DNA of 64,000 nt from JSC-12 sp033764965 (lineage in GTDB: Bacteria > Cyanobacteriota > Cyanobacteriia > Leptolyngbyales > Leptolyngbyaceae). Both the position numbers and the translations under genes were made by a program. Of this stretch, positions 35,846 through 46,700 are shown piece after piece; the first letter of the stretch is position 1; each line of letters opens with the position of its first letter. The stretch is from the NCBI GenBank assembly GCA_033764965.1, contig JANRIN010000074.1, forward strand, positions 1 to 64,000. The letters run 5' to 3'. A model generated the notes under the pieces. That model was not told where the DNA came from and searched no databases. It worked only from the letters and a program-made list of their open reading frames with translations.

Positions 35846-37075
35846 CTACTTCAGAATCTTGGAAACAACACCCGCACCAACGGTACGACCCCCTTCACGG
35901 ATTGCGAAGCGCATTCCTTGCTCGATCGCAACGGGATAAATCAGGTCAACCGTCATCTTGATCCGGTCTCCAGGCATCACCATCTCAGCTTCAGTCCCTT
36001 CATCGCTGGTGAAGTTGCTGATAGTGCCAGTTACGTCGGTTGTCCGCACGTAAAACTGAGGCTTGTAGCCAGGGAAGAATGGCGTGTGTCGCCCCCCTTC
36101 CTCTTTCTTCAAGATGTAAACTTCAGACTCAAACGTAGTGTGAGGTTTAATCGAACCAGGTTTAGCTAACACCATGCCACGCTCGATTTCGTTCTTTTGA
36201 ATCCCCCGGAGTAGAATTCCAGCGTTATCACCCGCCAGACCTTCTTCCAGACTCTTCTTGAACATCTCAATCCCAGTCACAACCAGTTTTCGGCTATCTT
36301 TAATGCCAACCAGTTCAACTTCGTCAGTGACCTTCACTTTTCCGCGTTCAATTCTGCCTGTTGCCACCGTACCCCGACCAGTAATGGAGAATACGTCCTC
36401 AACTGCCATCAAGAATGGTTTGTCCACTTCTCGCTCAGGAGTGGGGATGTAGTCATCAACCGAATCCATCAAATCGTAGATCTTATCCACCCACTCGTTA
36501 TCCCCCCGCTTAGTTTTGGGGTTTGCGGTCATGGCTTCCAAGGCTTGCAGAGCAGAACCTGCAGTGATAGGGATCTCATCACCGGGAAACTCGTAAGAAT
36601 CTAATAATTCACGAACTTCCAGTTCTACCAACTCCAGCAATTCATCATCATCCACCATGTCTTTCTTGTTCAGAAAAACCACGAGACGAGGTACACCCAC
36701 CTGACGAGCTAACAAAATATGCTCACGAGTTTGCGGCATAGGTCCATCCGCAGCCGACACAACCAGGATGGCACCATCCATTTGAGCGGCACCCGTGATC
36801 ATGTTCTTCACATAGTCAGCGTGACCTGGACAGTCTACGTGAGCATAGTGACGGTTCTCAGTCTCATACTCTACGTGAGCCGTGTTGATCGTAATACCAC
36901 GAGCTTTTTCCTCAGGGGCAGCATCGATTTCATCGTACTTTTTAGCCTGAGCTTGACCATTGGCTGCCAGCGTCATGGTGATTGCAGCAGTCAGGGTCGT
37001 CTTGCCGTGGTCAACGTGACCGATCGTTCCGATATTAACGTGGGGTTTAGTCCGTTCAAACTTTGCGCGTGCCAT
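35846..37075 (-). CDS. tuf: Elongation factor Tu
   Basis: A 409-residue GTPase that brings aminoacyl-tRNA to the ribosome. G motifs: GHVDHGKTT (about 18-26), DCPGHADY (about 81-88), NKKD (about 136-139) and SAL. The effector region (EEKARGITINTAHVEYET) is intact. Domains 2 and 3 follow (GRGTVATGRIERG; FFPGYKPQFYVRTTDVTG). The 10-residue extension with AKKYDEIDAAPEEK is usual for cyanobacteria. It lies 24 bp after fusA, so it shares the str transcript. Confidence 0.98.
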   Translation of the reverse strand: MARAKFERTKPHVNIGTIGHVDHGKTTLTAAITMTLAANGQAQAKKYDEIDAAPEEKARGITINTAHVEYETENRHYAHVDCPGHADYVKNMITGAAQMDGAILVVSAADGPMPQTREHILLARQVGVPRLVVFLNKKDMVDDDELLELVELEVRELLDSYEFPGDEIPITAGSALQALEAMTANPKTKRGDNEWVDKIYDLMDSVDDYIPTPEREVDKPFLMAVEDVFSITGRGTVATGRIERGKVKVTDEVELVGIKDSRKLVVTGIEMFKKSLEEGLAGDNAGILLRGIQKNEIERGMVLAKPGSIKPHTTFESEVYILKKEEGGRHTPFFPGYKPQFYVRTTDVTGTISNFTSDEGTEAEMVMPGDRIKMTVDLIYPVAIEQGMRFAIREGGRTVGAGVVSKILK

Positions 37076-37099
37076 TGCTCTATGCGTTCCTTTTCCTGA

Positions 37100-39220
<2,121 letters not shown>

Positions 39221-39309
39221 AACTACCTCCTTAGCCTATACTGCGAAGATGCCGCAGTCGCCTGTTAAGATTCTATACTTTTTGTCTCTTGTCGTGTAAA
39301 GGTAGGTGC

Positions 39310-39780
39310 TTAGTAGCGGTAGTGAGCAAATGCCTTATTTGCTTCAGCCATCCGATGAGTTTCTTCCCGCTTACGAATGGCGCTACCGGTTTGATTGGCT
39401 GCATCCATCAATTCATTGGCAAGCTTACTTGCCATTGTCTTGCCAGAACGCTGCCGTGCGAACTGAATCAACCAGCGCAGTGCTAAAGCGGTTCCACGAT
39501 CAGAGCGAACCTCAACTGGAACCTGGTATGTAGCACCGCCAACTCGACGAGCCTTAACTTCAACCAGGGGAGTCGCATTCTTGACAGCTTGCTCAAATAC
39601 TCCGATCGGATCGGAACCAGTGCGCTGCTCGATCGTCTTGAAAGCATCATAAATAATGTGAGATGCCAGAGACTTCTTACCGCTTCTCATAATCCGTCGA
39701 GCCATCATCGTGACTAGACGGGAGTTGTAAACTGAGTCGGGTGGAACCGGGCGTTTTTGAATAACAGTACGACGAGACAT
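39310..39780 (-). CDS. rpsG: 30S ribosomal protein S7
   Basis: A 156-residue protein that nucleates assembly of the 30S head by binding 16S rRNA. MSRRTVIQKRPVPPDSVYNS starts the conserved N-terminus, followed by MMARRIMRSGKKSLASHIIYD, RRVGGATYQVPVEVR and the end HRMAEANKAFAHYRY. The frame is open 13 codons further upstream (39819) but the ATG at 39780 matches the family start. Second gene of the str operon. Confidence 0.98.
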   Translation of the reverse strand: MSRRTVIQKRPVPPDSVYNSRLVTMMARRIMRSGKKSLASHIIYDAFKTIEQRTGSDPIGVFEQAVKNATPLVEVKARRVGGATYQVPVEVRSDRGTALALRWLIQFARQRSGKTMASKLANELMDAANQTGSAIRKREETHRMAEANKAFAHYRY

Positions 39781-39947
39781 AATTAACCTTCGACAAGAAA
39801 GATAAGCATTGGAAATCAATCTGACTCAGACAAGCATAGCCACGCCCTAATCACCGCGCAGCTTCAGGAGAAGCGTCTAGAAATTAAGCTCACTCAGGCT
39901 TGAGAAAATTAGATAGGGTTGGCAGAAAAACAACTCCAACAATCAGG

Positions 39948-40322
39948 CTATCCTTTCGGACGCTTTGCACCGTACTTGGAGCGACCCTGCTTACGATCCT
40001 TCACACCAGCAGTATCTAAGGTGCCACGAATGATGTGATAACGAACTCCTGGTAAGTCCTTGACACGACCACCCCGAATCATGACAACTGAGTGTTCTTG
40101 CAAGTTATGACCGATACCGGGAATGTAAGCCGTCACTTCAAAGCCAGAAGTTAGGCGAACCCTGGCAACTTTACGCAGAGCAGAGTTAGGTTTCTTGGGG
40201 GTTGTTGTGTAAACCCTTGTGCAAACACCACGACGCTGGGGGCAACTCTTCAGTGCCGGGGATTTGGTCTTCTTGGTTAGATTCTGGCGTTCACTACGAA
40301 TTAATTGCTGGATAGTTGGCAT
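39948..40322 (-). CDS. rpsL: 30S ribosomal protein S12
   Basis: A 124-residue decoding-center protein. It begins MPTIQQLIRSERQNLTKKTK; the streptomycin-relevant loops are TTPKKPNSALRKVARVRL and GRVKDLPGVRYHIIRG, both wild-type in pattern (Lys at the first site, PGVRYH at the second). The end SKYGAKRPKG is complete. It is the first gene of the str operon and probably carries its promoter in the 101 bp upstream. Confidence 0.98.
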   Translation of the reverse strand: MPTIQQLIRSERQNLTKKTKSPALKSCPQRRGVCTRVYTTTPKKPNSALRKVARVRLTSGFEVTAYIPGIGHNLQEHSVVMIRGGRVKDLPGVRYHIIRGTLDTAGVKDRKQGRSKYGAKRPKG

Positions 40323-40423
40323 TTTGGGTGTGTGCGACGGTCTTACAATTCAACATTTTCCAAATTACCACAGTACCAACTGTACCTGCATGATGTCAAA
40401 TCTTTTTTTGAGGCTTGAGGTTT

Positions 40424-40768
40424 TTATTTGCCAATCATAAAAGAATTACCACAGCTACATACCTGAGTTGCGTTGGGATTATGAAACCTGAAGCCACCCC
40501 CCATCATGTCTTCAGAGTAGTCGATCGTCAATTCAGCTAAATAGGAAAGCTCTCTAGCGTTGACTACTAACTGAAGTTTTTCTGAGAGCGGTACGACCTG
40601 ATCTCCCGTTTGCGTAGAATTATCAAACTCCATGACGTAGGAGCGCGAGGAACATCCCTTAGCCGCTGTCGATAGGCGAAACGATTGGGATGCTTCTGAT
40701 CGAGATTGCTTCGTTCCGAGGCGCTGAATTTCTTGAATGGCTGCTTGACTAAGCTGAATGATGAACAT
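40424..40768 (-). CDS. IscA/HesB-type iron-sulfur assembly protein
   Basis: A 114-residue A-type Fe-S carrier. The three ligand cysteines are C39 (AAKGCSSRSY) and C104/C106 (VCSCGNSF), the C-x(64)-C-x-C pattern of IscA/SufA/HesB. It should hold and hand on Fe-S clusters or iron. The frame is open 14 codons further upstream (40810), but the ATG at 40768 gives the usual MFIIQLSQAAIQEI start. It lies 101 bp upstream of rpsL on the same strand; co-transcription is possible. Confidence 0.93.
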   Translation of the reverse strand: MFIIQLSQAAIQEIQRLGTKQSRSEASQSFRLSTAAKGCSSRSYVMEFDNSTQTGDQVVPLSEKLQLVVNARELSYLAELTIDYSEDMMGGGFRFHNPNATQVCSCGNSFMIGK

Positions 40769-40924
40769 TGTTGGCGATCGCGGAGACCGATTTATTCGCT
40801 TACAGGACATACCGAGTTTTACACAATTTAGCCACCGAGCAGAAGATTTATCTCCATGTCCGGTGGCTGAAAGGGTTTTGATGCTGATAAATCGTTTTTA
40901 CGGCAGAAGCACAATGCTTTCAGT

Positions 40925-41341
40925 TCAGGTATTTCGAGCGTAATCATCCTGGAAGCGGATGATATCGTCTTCCCCTAAGTACTCGCCGTTCTGCACTTCA
41001 ATTAGCACGAGAGGAATTACTCCAGGATTCTCCAGGCGATGGCGAGTGCATTGGGGCACGTAAGTCGATTGATTAGCATGGAGCGTTTTTTCGTCATCAC
41101 CGCACACCACCATCGCAGTGCCAGATACAACTATCCAGTGCTCACTTCGATGGTGATGCATTTGCAAACTCAGACGGTGTCCTGGTTTTACCTCGATTCT
41201 CTTGATTTTGTAGCCACGCCCTTCCTCAAGGATGGTGAACGATCCCCAGGGGCGTAACTCCGTTGAAGCAACCGTTTTTTGTGAGGCTGGGTTCGCCAGA
41301 GTGATGGTGGAAACTGGTTGAACTTCTTGCGATGAAGCCAC
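40925..41341 (-). CDS. Cupin of mannose-6-phosphate isomerase type II family
   Basis: A 138-residue protein equal to the C-terminal cupin of ManC-type enzymes: RPWGSFTILEEGRGYKIKRI, then KPGHRLSLQMHHHRSEHWIV with its metal-binding histidines and glutamate, and YVPQCTRHRLENPG. It should bind a metal and may isomerise fructose 6-phosphate to mannose 6-phosphate, or serve as a lone cupin with another partner. No guanylyltransferase domain is fused. Start is GTG at 41341 with GGAG seven bases before it. Transcribed alone. Confidence 0.9.
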   Translation of the reverse strand: MASSQEVQPVSTITLANPASQKTVASTELRPWGSFTILEEGRGYKIKRIEVKPGHRLSLQMHHHRSEHWIVVSGTAMVVCGDDEKTLHANQSTYVPQCTRHRLENPGVIPLVLIEVQNGEYLGEDDIIRFQDDYARNT

Positions 41342-41677
41342 GTTTTTTCTCCTTACTCAAATCAGAACTAGCTAAACATCAATCAATCTCAAGCAGATGA
41401 TTCCAAGCAGAATTAGTTGCACGACGGTTTTCACCTAATTCAGTTTTCATCTACATTCAGATCTATGACCAAACTGCGGAAACCAAGTCTTGAATCTCAA
41501 AAAATGCCGTCAGACGCTTGAGCGGTAGCAACAACCCGATGCAACCATAACAAACTTCCCTCGATCGCCGATATTAGAAATCGCTCTCTTAACACAAAAC
41601 TCATGCAAGGTAGGTTTAACCAATTGCTTTTACAAACCCACATATGTGACTACTCTACAATACGAGAAAAACTGGTT
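41342..41677. other. Intergenic region, no gene seen
   Basis: About 336 bp separating the phosphodiester-glycosidase-like gene's end from the cupin's start (same strand). No ORF, tRNA or strong hairpin was found. Confidence 0.35.
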
Positions 41678-43462
41678 TTATGGATTTCCCAAGAGAAAGA
41701 TGCCAAGACCGCTATGAACACGAGCCGCTGTGTTTGGGGATCGATCCAGAATCCTTCCACCCAGGTATAAAGTCGTTGAACTGCCGCCATCCAGGTTGAG
41801 AGCGTGGACTGCCCCCAATTGTTGAAGTAGCTGTGCCATATCTAGCAGCTTGAGGCTGGTGCCATCCAGGCGAGTGTGAGCCGTGACAAGCAACAGGGTG
41901 CCGTCAGCCCGTTGAGCGATCGCGCTGCGGGGAGCAGCTTCGATCGCGAAGGCGTTGCTAAATGATTCAGCTTTGGCATCAAGCACAATCTGCTGGTTTT
42001 GCAGAAGTAGCGGACCGGCTGCCAGGATTTGGGGATAACGGAGAAACTCAGGCGGATTTGTCACGCTTTCAAGTTGCAGGGTTGTCCCTGGAGAAAAGGC
42101 TCCTGCTGCCGATCGATGGGAGCGTAAAACCAAAATGTAGCCATTGCCGGGAATTTGCACAGGAACTGCTCCTGCCTTTTCGATGGCTTGTTGCCCCGTA
42201 ACCTGATTGTTTTGCACGAAAACGATAATCTCGCCATCCGATAAAGAGGTATAGGTTTGTCCCCAGGCGCTTGTGTAGCGGGCAATTCCAGCTTGAATGT
42301 AGCCACTATTGAGATGAGTGAGCGGTAAGCGCTGTCCAGTTTGAGTCGTTACTGTTTCTTGCAGGGAGAGCCGTCCAAAGGTCAGGTTTCCGGTACTGTC
42401 CCAGGCGATCGCTCCCCGGTTTAGGATCGGGCCGGATAGCCACTCTCCATTCAACCGAATTGCACCCAACGGTAACTGACGGTTGCGATTGAAAAAACCT
42501 CCATTGATGGCTCCGGCGACTTGCGCTTGTCTTGCGGTTTGAGCCAGGGGTGCAATTCCCGTCATGGTGCCAGGGTTAGGCAAGATCGGTTGGAGGCTGA
42601 CTCCTGACTGCTTTGGGTTCACTTCTAACCAGACGGTTGGAATAGGAGAATTGCCTAGATTCAAAATTTGCTGTCGCCAGCGTAATCCAGGTGCCCACAC
42701 AATATTCTGGTCAATCAATGCGTCGGGGCGAAGATCCACCACAATGCGATCGGGAGCAGACAGGCTCCAGACTCGGTTGGCAACGGTGGAAGATAGACTC
42801 AGGCGGAATCGTGTTTGATTGCCCGATGGAGTTATGGCGATCGAAGACAGAAACCGTCCAGCTTTCGGTTTGAATTGCTGGATCAACGCTGGATCAATTT
42901 GAGCCTCTAAATTCAGTTGGAATTCCTGACCCTGGCTCGTTTGCCAGGGAGCAGGTCTGTCTAATTCAATCACCAGGCGATCGCCCCAGGGTTGCTGGCT
43001 TTGGCGAATTCCCACAACGCGACTGGCAGGAGTGGAGATTTGCAGGGTTGAACCTGCGATCGTGGTTTGCCAGCCAAACTGATTCGTCAGTGAGCTAATG
43101 TCGAGATAGCGCTGGGTTGGAGTGATGCGAGTCGGTAGGTTGAAGCTTTGGTTGGCAGGGGTGAACCATTGCACAGGCTGAAGTGTTGGAGTCTGGGTAT
43201 TGAGCAGTTGCAGCCCAAAAACCCCCAGCAGAGTGGTGTCACTGATGCCAGTTTGAATCCCATTGGCTCCTTGCCACTGTTGCCAGGAAGCCGGAACTGA
43301 GCGACCGTTCAGCACAATTTGATTGCCTTGAGGGAAGACAGCTTGCTGGGCAAGGAGAGTATCAGCAGAGGACGCAGCAGCGGGGGGAGGGAAAGACGCG
43401 ATCGCCCCACTGACCACTCCACCCACAAAAATGAGCGATACTAGATAAGTAAAATCAAGCAT
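41678..43462 (-). CDS. Secreted phosphodiester glycosidase (NAGPA) family protein
   Basis: A 594-residue exported protein. A signal peptide (about 1-30, LVSLIFVGGVVSGAIASF) is followed by a stalk domain like copper-amine-oxidase N-terminal repeats (QIVLNGRSVPASWQQW), an AMIN-like beta region (RLVIELDRPAP, RFRLSLSS, RIVVDLRP), and a C-terminal phosphodiester glycosidase domain (about 285-590) with AGAINGGFFNRNRQLPLG and the closing ALNLDGGSSTTLYLGG. The domain cleaves sugar phosphodiesters in mammalian uncovering enzyme; bacterial substrates are probably wall or extracellular glycans. The ATG at 43462 is chosen over a TTG two codons earlier. It diverges from glutamate synthase. Confidence 0.88.
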   Translation of the reverse strand: MLDFTYLVSLIFVGGVVSGAIASFPPPAAASSADTLLAQQAVFPQGNQIVLNGRSVPASWQQWQGANGIQTGISDTTLLGVFGLQLLNTQTPTLQPVQWFTPANQSFNLPTRITPTQRYLDISSLTNQFGWQTTIAGSTLQISTPASRVVGIRQSQQPWGDRLVIELDRPAPWQTSQGQEFQLNLEAQIDPALIQQFKPKAGRFLSSIAITPSGNQTRFRLSLSSTVANRVWSLSAPDRIVVDLRPDALIDQNIVWAPGLRWRQQILNLGNSPIPTVWLEVNPKQSGVSLQPILPNPGTMTGIAPLAQTARQAQVAGAINGGFFNRNRQLPLGAIRLNGEWLSGPILNRGAIAWDSTGNLTFGRLSLQETVTTQTGQRLPLTHLNSGYIQAGIARYTSAWGQTYTSLSDGEIIVFVQNNQVTGQQAIEKAGAVPVQIPGNGYILVLRSHRSAAGAFSPGTTLQLESVTNPPEFLRYPQILAAGPLLLQNQQIVLDAKAESFSNAFAIEAAPRSAIAQRADGTLLLVTAHTRLDGTSLKLLDMAQLLQQLGAVHALNLDGGSSTTLYLGGRILDRSPNTAARVHSGLGIFLLGNP

Positions 43463-43708
43463 TGTCAAGATTCATCACTTTCTACTACGATCTCTAATTC
43501 AAGGTTGCAAAGAGCCTGAGGCGTGGATGAGAACCTCTGACAGAATGACGACCCTCAAAGTTCTGAAGTTTCTGGCTCAGGTTACTGCTGTACTCTTTCA
43601 AATCACGCTTGCCGATATGGTAGATAAAGTTGCCTTAATTTTTAAGGTTCGTTACTTTATATTGTCTTTATATCTCGACCGCACTAGCAAGTTAAGCACA
43701 TCATCACA

Positions 43709-46700
43709 ATGGATAAAACTACTCGGAATCAGGATAGCAATCAATTGATCGTCGCAACAGACGGGTATGCGGGGCAGCGGTGGCTGGTAGAAGAACGTGA
43801 TGCGTGCGGGGTCGGATTCATTGCCGATCGCCAGGGTCGAGCCAGCCACGACTTAATTCAAAAATCTTTGGGGGCTGCAACCTGTCTGGAGCATCGCGGT
43901 GGTTGTAGCGCTGACTATGATTCCGGGGATGGGGCTGGTTTGATGACGGCGATTCCCTGGGAATTGTTCGGCAAGTGGTTTGTCGAGCAGGGAATAGAGA
44001 TGCCAGCGACGGATGGTTTGGCAGTTGGCATGGTGTTTTTACCGCAGCATGAAGAAAGGGCAGCGATCGCCCGTCGCATTTTAGAACAAGTTGCGGCAGC
44101 AGAAGACCTTAAGGTTTTGGGTTGGCGAATTGTGCCAGTGCAGCCAGAGTGTTTGGGCGTGCAGGCGCGGGAAAACCAGCCTCAGATTGAGCAGATTTTT
44201 GTCCAATCTAAGTTGAGTGGAGAGGCTTTAGAGCGTCAGCTTTATCTCATGCGGAAGCGAGTGTTTCGAGTTGCGGCAGAGAAGGCCCAGCAACTTGGAG
44301 ATACGGCTGCATTTGATGATTTCTATCTGTGCTCTTTCTCCAACCGCACGATTGTTTATAAGGGCATGGTGCGATCGGAAGTGTTAGGGATCTTCTACCA
44401 GGACTTGCAGCAACCGCAATACAAAAGTCCCTTTGCCGTCTATCACCGTCGCTTCAGCACCAACACCATGCCAAAGTGGCCCCTTGCCCAACCCATGCGT
44501 TTGTTAGGGCACAATGGCGAGATCAATACGTTGCTGGGTAACATCAACTGGATGATGGCAAAGCAGGCAGATTTGGCACACGATTGCTGGGGCGATCGCT
44601 TGCCTGATTTAATGCCCACGGTTCGCATGGAAAACAGTGACTCCGCTAACCTGGACAACGTATTTGAACTGCTGGTGCGTTCTGGTCGGACTCCCCAGGA
44701 AGCACTGATGATCATGGTGCCAGAGGCATACCAGAACCAGCCCGACCTCGCAGATTATCCTGAAATTATCGATTTTTACGAGTACTACAGCGGCATTCAA
44801 GAACCCTGGGATGGTCCGGCATTGCTGGTATTCAGTGATGGCAAGGTGGTGGGGGCTACCCTCGATCGCAATGGATTGCGTCCAGCCCGATTTGTTGTCA
44901 CTCGTGATGGCTACGTTGTCGTCGCGTCGGAAGCGGGTGTGGTTGATATTCCCGAAGCGGACATTGTGGAAAAAGGACGCTTGGGTCCGGGGCAGATGGT
45001 TGCCGTCAATTTGCAGACCCATGAATTGCTGAAAAACTGGGAGATTAAGCAGCAGGTTGCCAGCGCTAAACCGTTTGGCACCTGGTTGAAGCAGTATCGA
45101 CATGAGTTGCCGACTCAACCCACTGGCGAAACCCCCTATCTTTCGCCAACCGATTTACTGCGTCATCAAACCGCGTTTGGTTACACCGCAGAGGATTTGG
45201 AATTAATCATCCAGGAGATGGCAGCTCAAGGAAAAGAGCCGACGTTCTGTATGGGTGACGATATTCCTCTGGCGGTGCTGTCTGAAAAGCCTCACTTGCT
45301 GTACGACTACTTTAAGCAGCGGTTTGCCCAGGTGACGAATCCCGCGATCGACCCCTATCGGGAACGCCTGGTTATGTCTCTGTCGATGCAACTAGGGAGA
45401 CGGGGCAACTTGTTGGAAGATCAGCCGGAATCTGCTCATCTCGTCAAGCTCAACTCTCCAGTGCTAAACGATGGAGAGCTTGACCACATCCGCAATTCTG
45501 AATTTGAGACGGCTGATCTCTCGACTCTGTTTAAGATTGCCCTTGGTCCTGACGGGCTACAAAAAGCGGTGAATGAACTCTGCCAAAAAGCAGCAGAAGC
45601 CGTTCGAGCTGGTAAAGCCATTTTGATTCTGAGCGATCGCATTGCGAAGGATGGCAGCACAACCACACTCAGCCCAGACTTCACCTACATTCCTCCCATG
45701 CTGGCAGTGGGAGCCGTGCATCATCACCTGATTCGTCAGGGCTTACGGATGAAAGCATCCCTGGTGGTAGACACCGCCCAGTGCTGGAGTACCCATCATT
45801 TTGCTTGCCTGATTGGGTATGGAGCCAGTGCGGTGTGTCCCTATCTGGCATTGGAAACGGTGCGGCAGTGGTGGCTGGATCCCAAAACTCAGAGCTTTAT
45901 GGAGCGGGGCAAGCTCAAAGCCATCACCCTGGCAACTGCCGAAGCTAATTTCCGCAAGTCGATCGAGGATGGCTTGCTCAAAATCCTCTCCAAAATGGGC
46001 ATTTCCTTGCTGTCCAGCTATCACGGTGCCCAAATTTTTGAAGCGATCGGCATTGGGGGCGACTTGCTCCATCTTGGTTTTGCCGGAACTGCATCCCGTT
46101 TGGGTGGATTGAGTGTGGCTGACCTGGCAAACGAAGTGCTGTCCATCCATCGACGCGCCTTCCCTGAATTGACTCTGAAGAAACTGGAGAACTTTGGCTT
46201 CGTCAACTATCGTCCGGGTGGAGAGTACCACATCAATAGCCCAGAGATGGCGAAGCACTTGCACAAAGCCGTCGAGGCAAAGTCTTACGACCACTACGAA
46301 TTGTATAAAAAGTACCTGGACAATCGTCCGTTAACCGCTTTGCGCGACCTGCTGGATTTCAAGAGCGATCGCCCCTCAATTCCACTCGATGAAGTCGAAC
46401 CTGCAACCGAAATCGTGAAACGGTTCTGTACCGGGGGAATGTCTCTAGGAGCTTTGTCTCGTGAGGCGCACGAAACTCTGGCGATCGCCATGAACCGGAT
46501 TGGCGGCAAGTCTAACTCTGGCGAGGGTGGGGAAGATCCGATTCGTTTCAAGGTTCTAGACGATGTGAACGAAACCGGACAATCTGCTACCTTCCCTCAC
46601 TTAAAAGGGTTGAAGAATGGCGATTCTGTCAGTTCTGCCATTAAACAAATTGCCTCAGGACGATTTGGGGTCACACCTGAGTATCTAATGAGCGCCAAAC

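Noticed and set aside
43469..43708. Possible NtcA site before glutamate synthase
   Set aside because: No GTA-N8-TAC was found at a sensible position; only loose fragments.
43527..43748. 73-codon frame upstream of glutamate synthase
   Set aside because: Overlaps the start of gltB, has no good ribosome site and no recognisable pattern.
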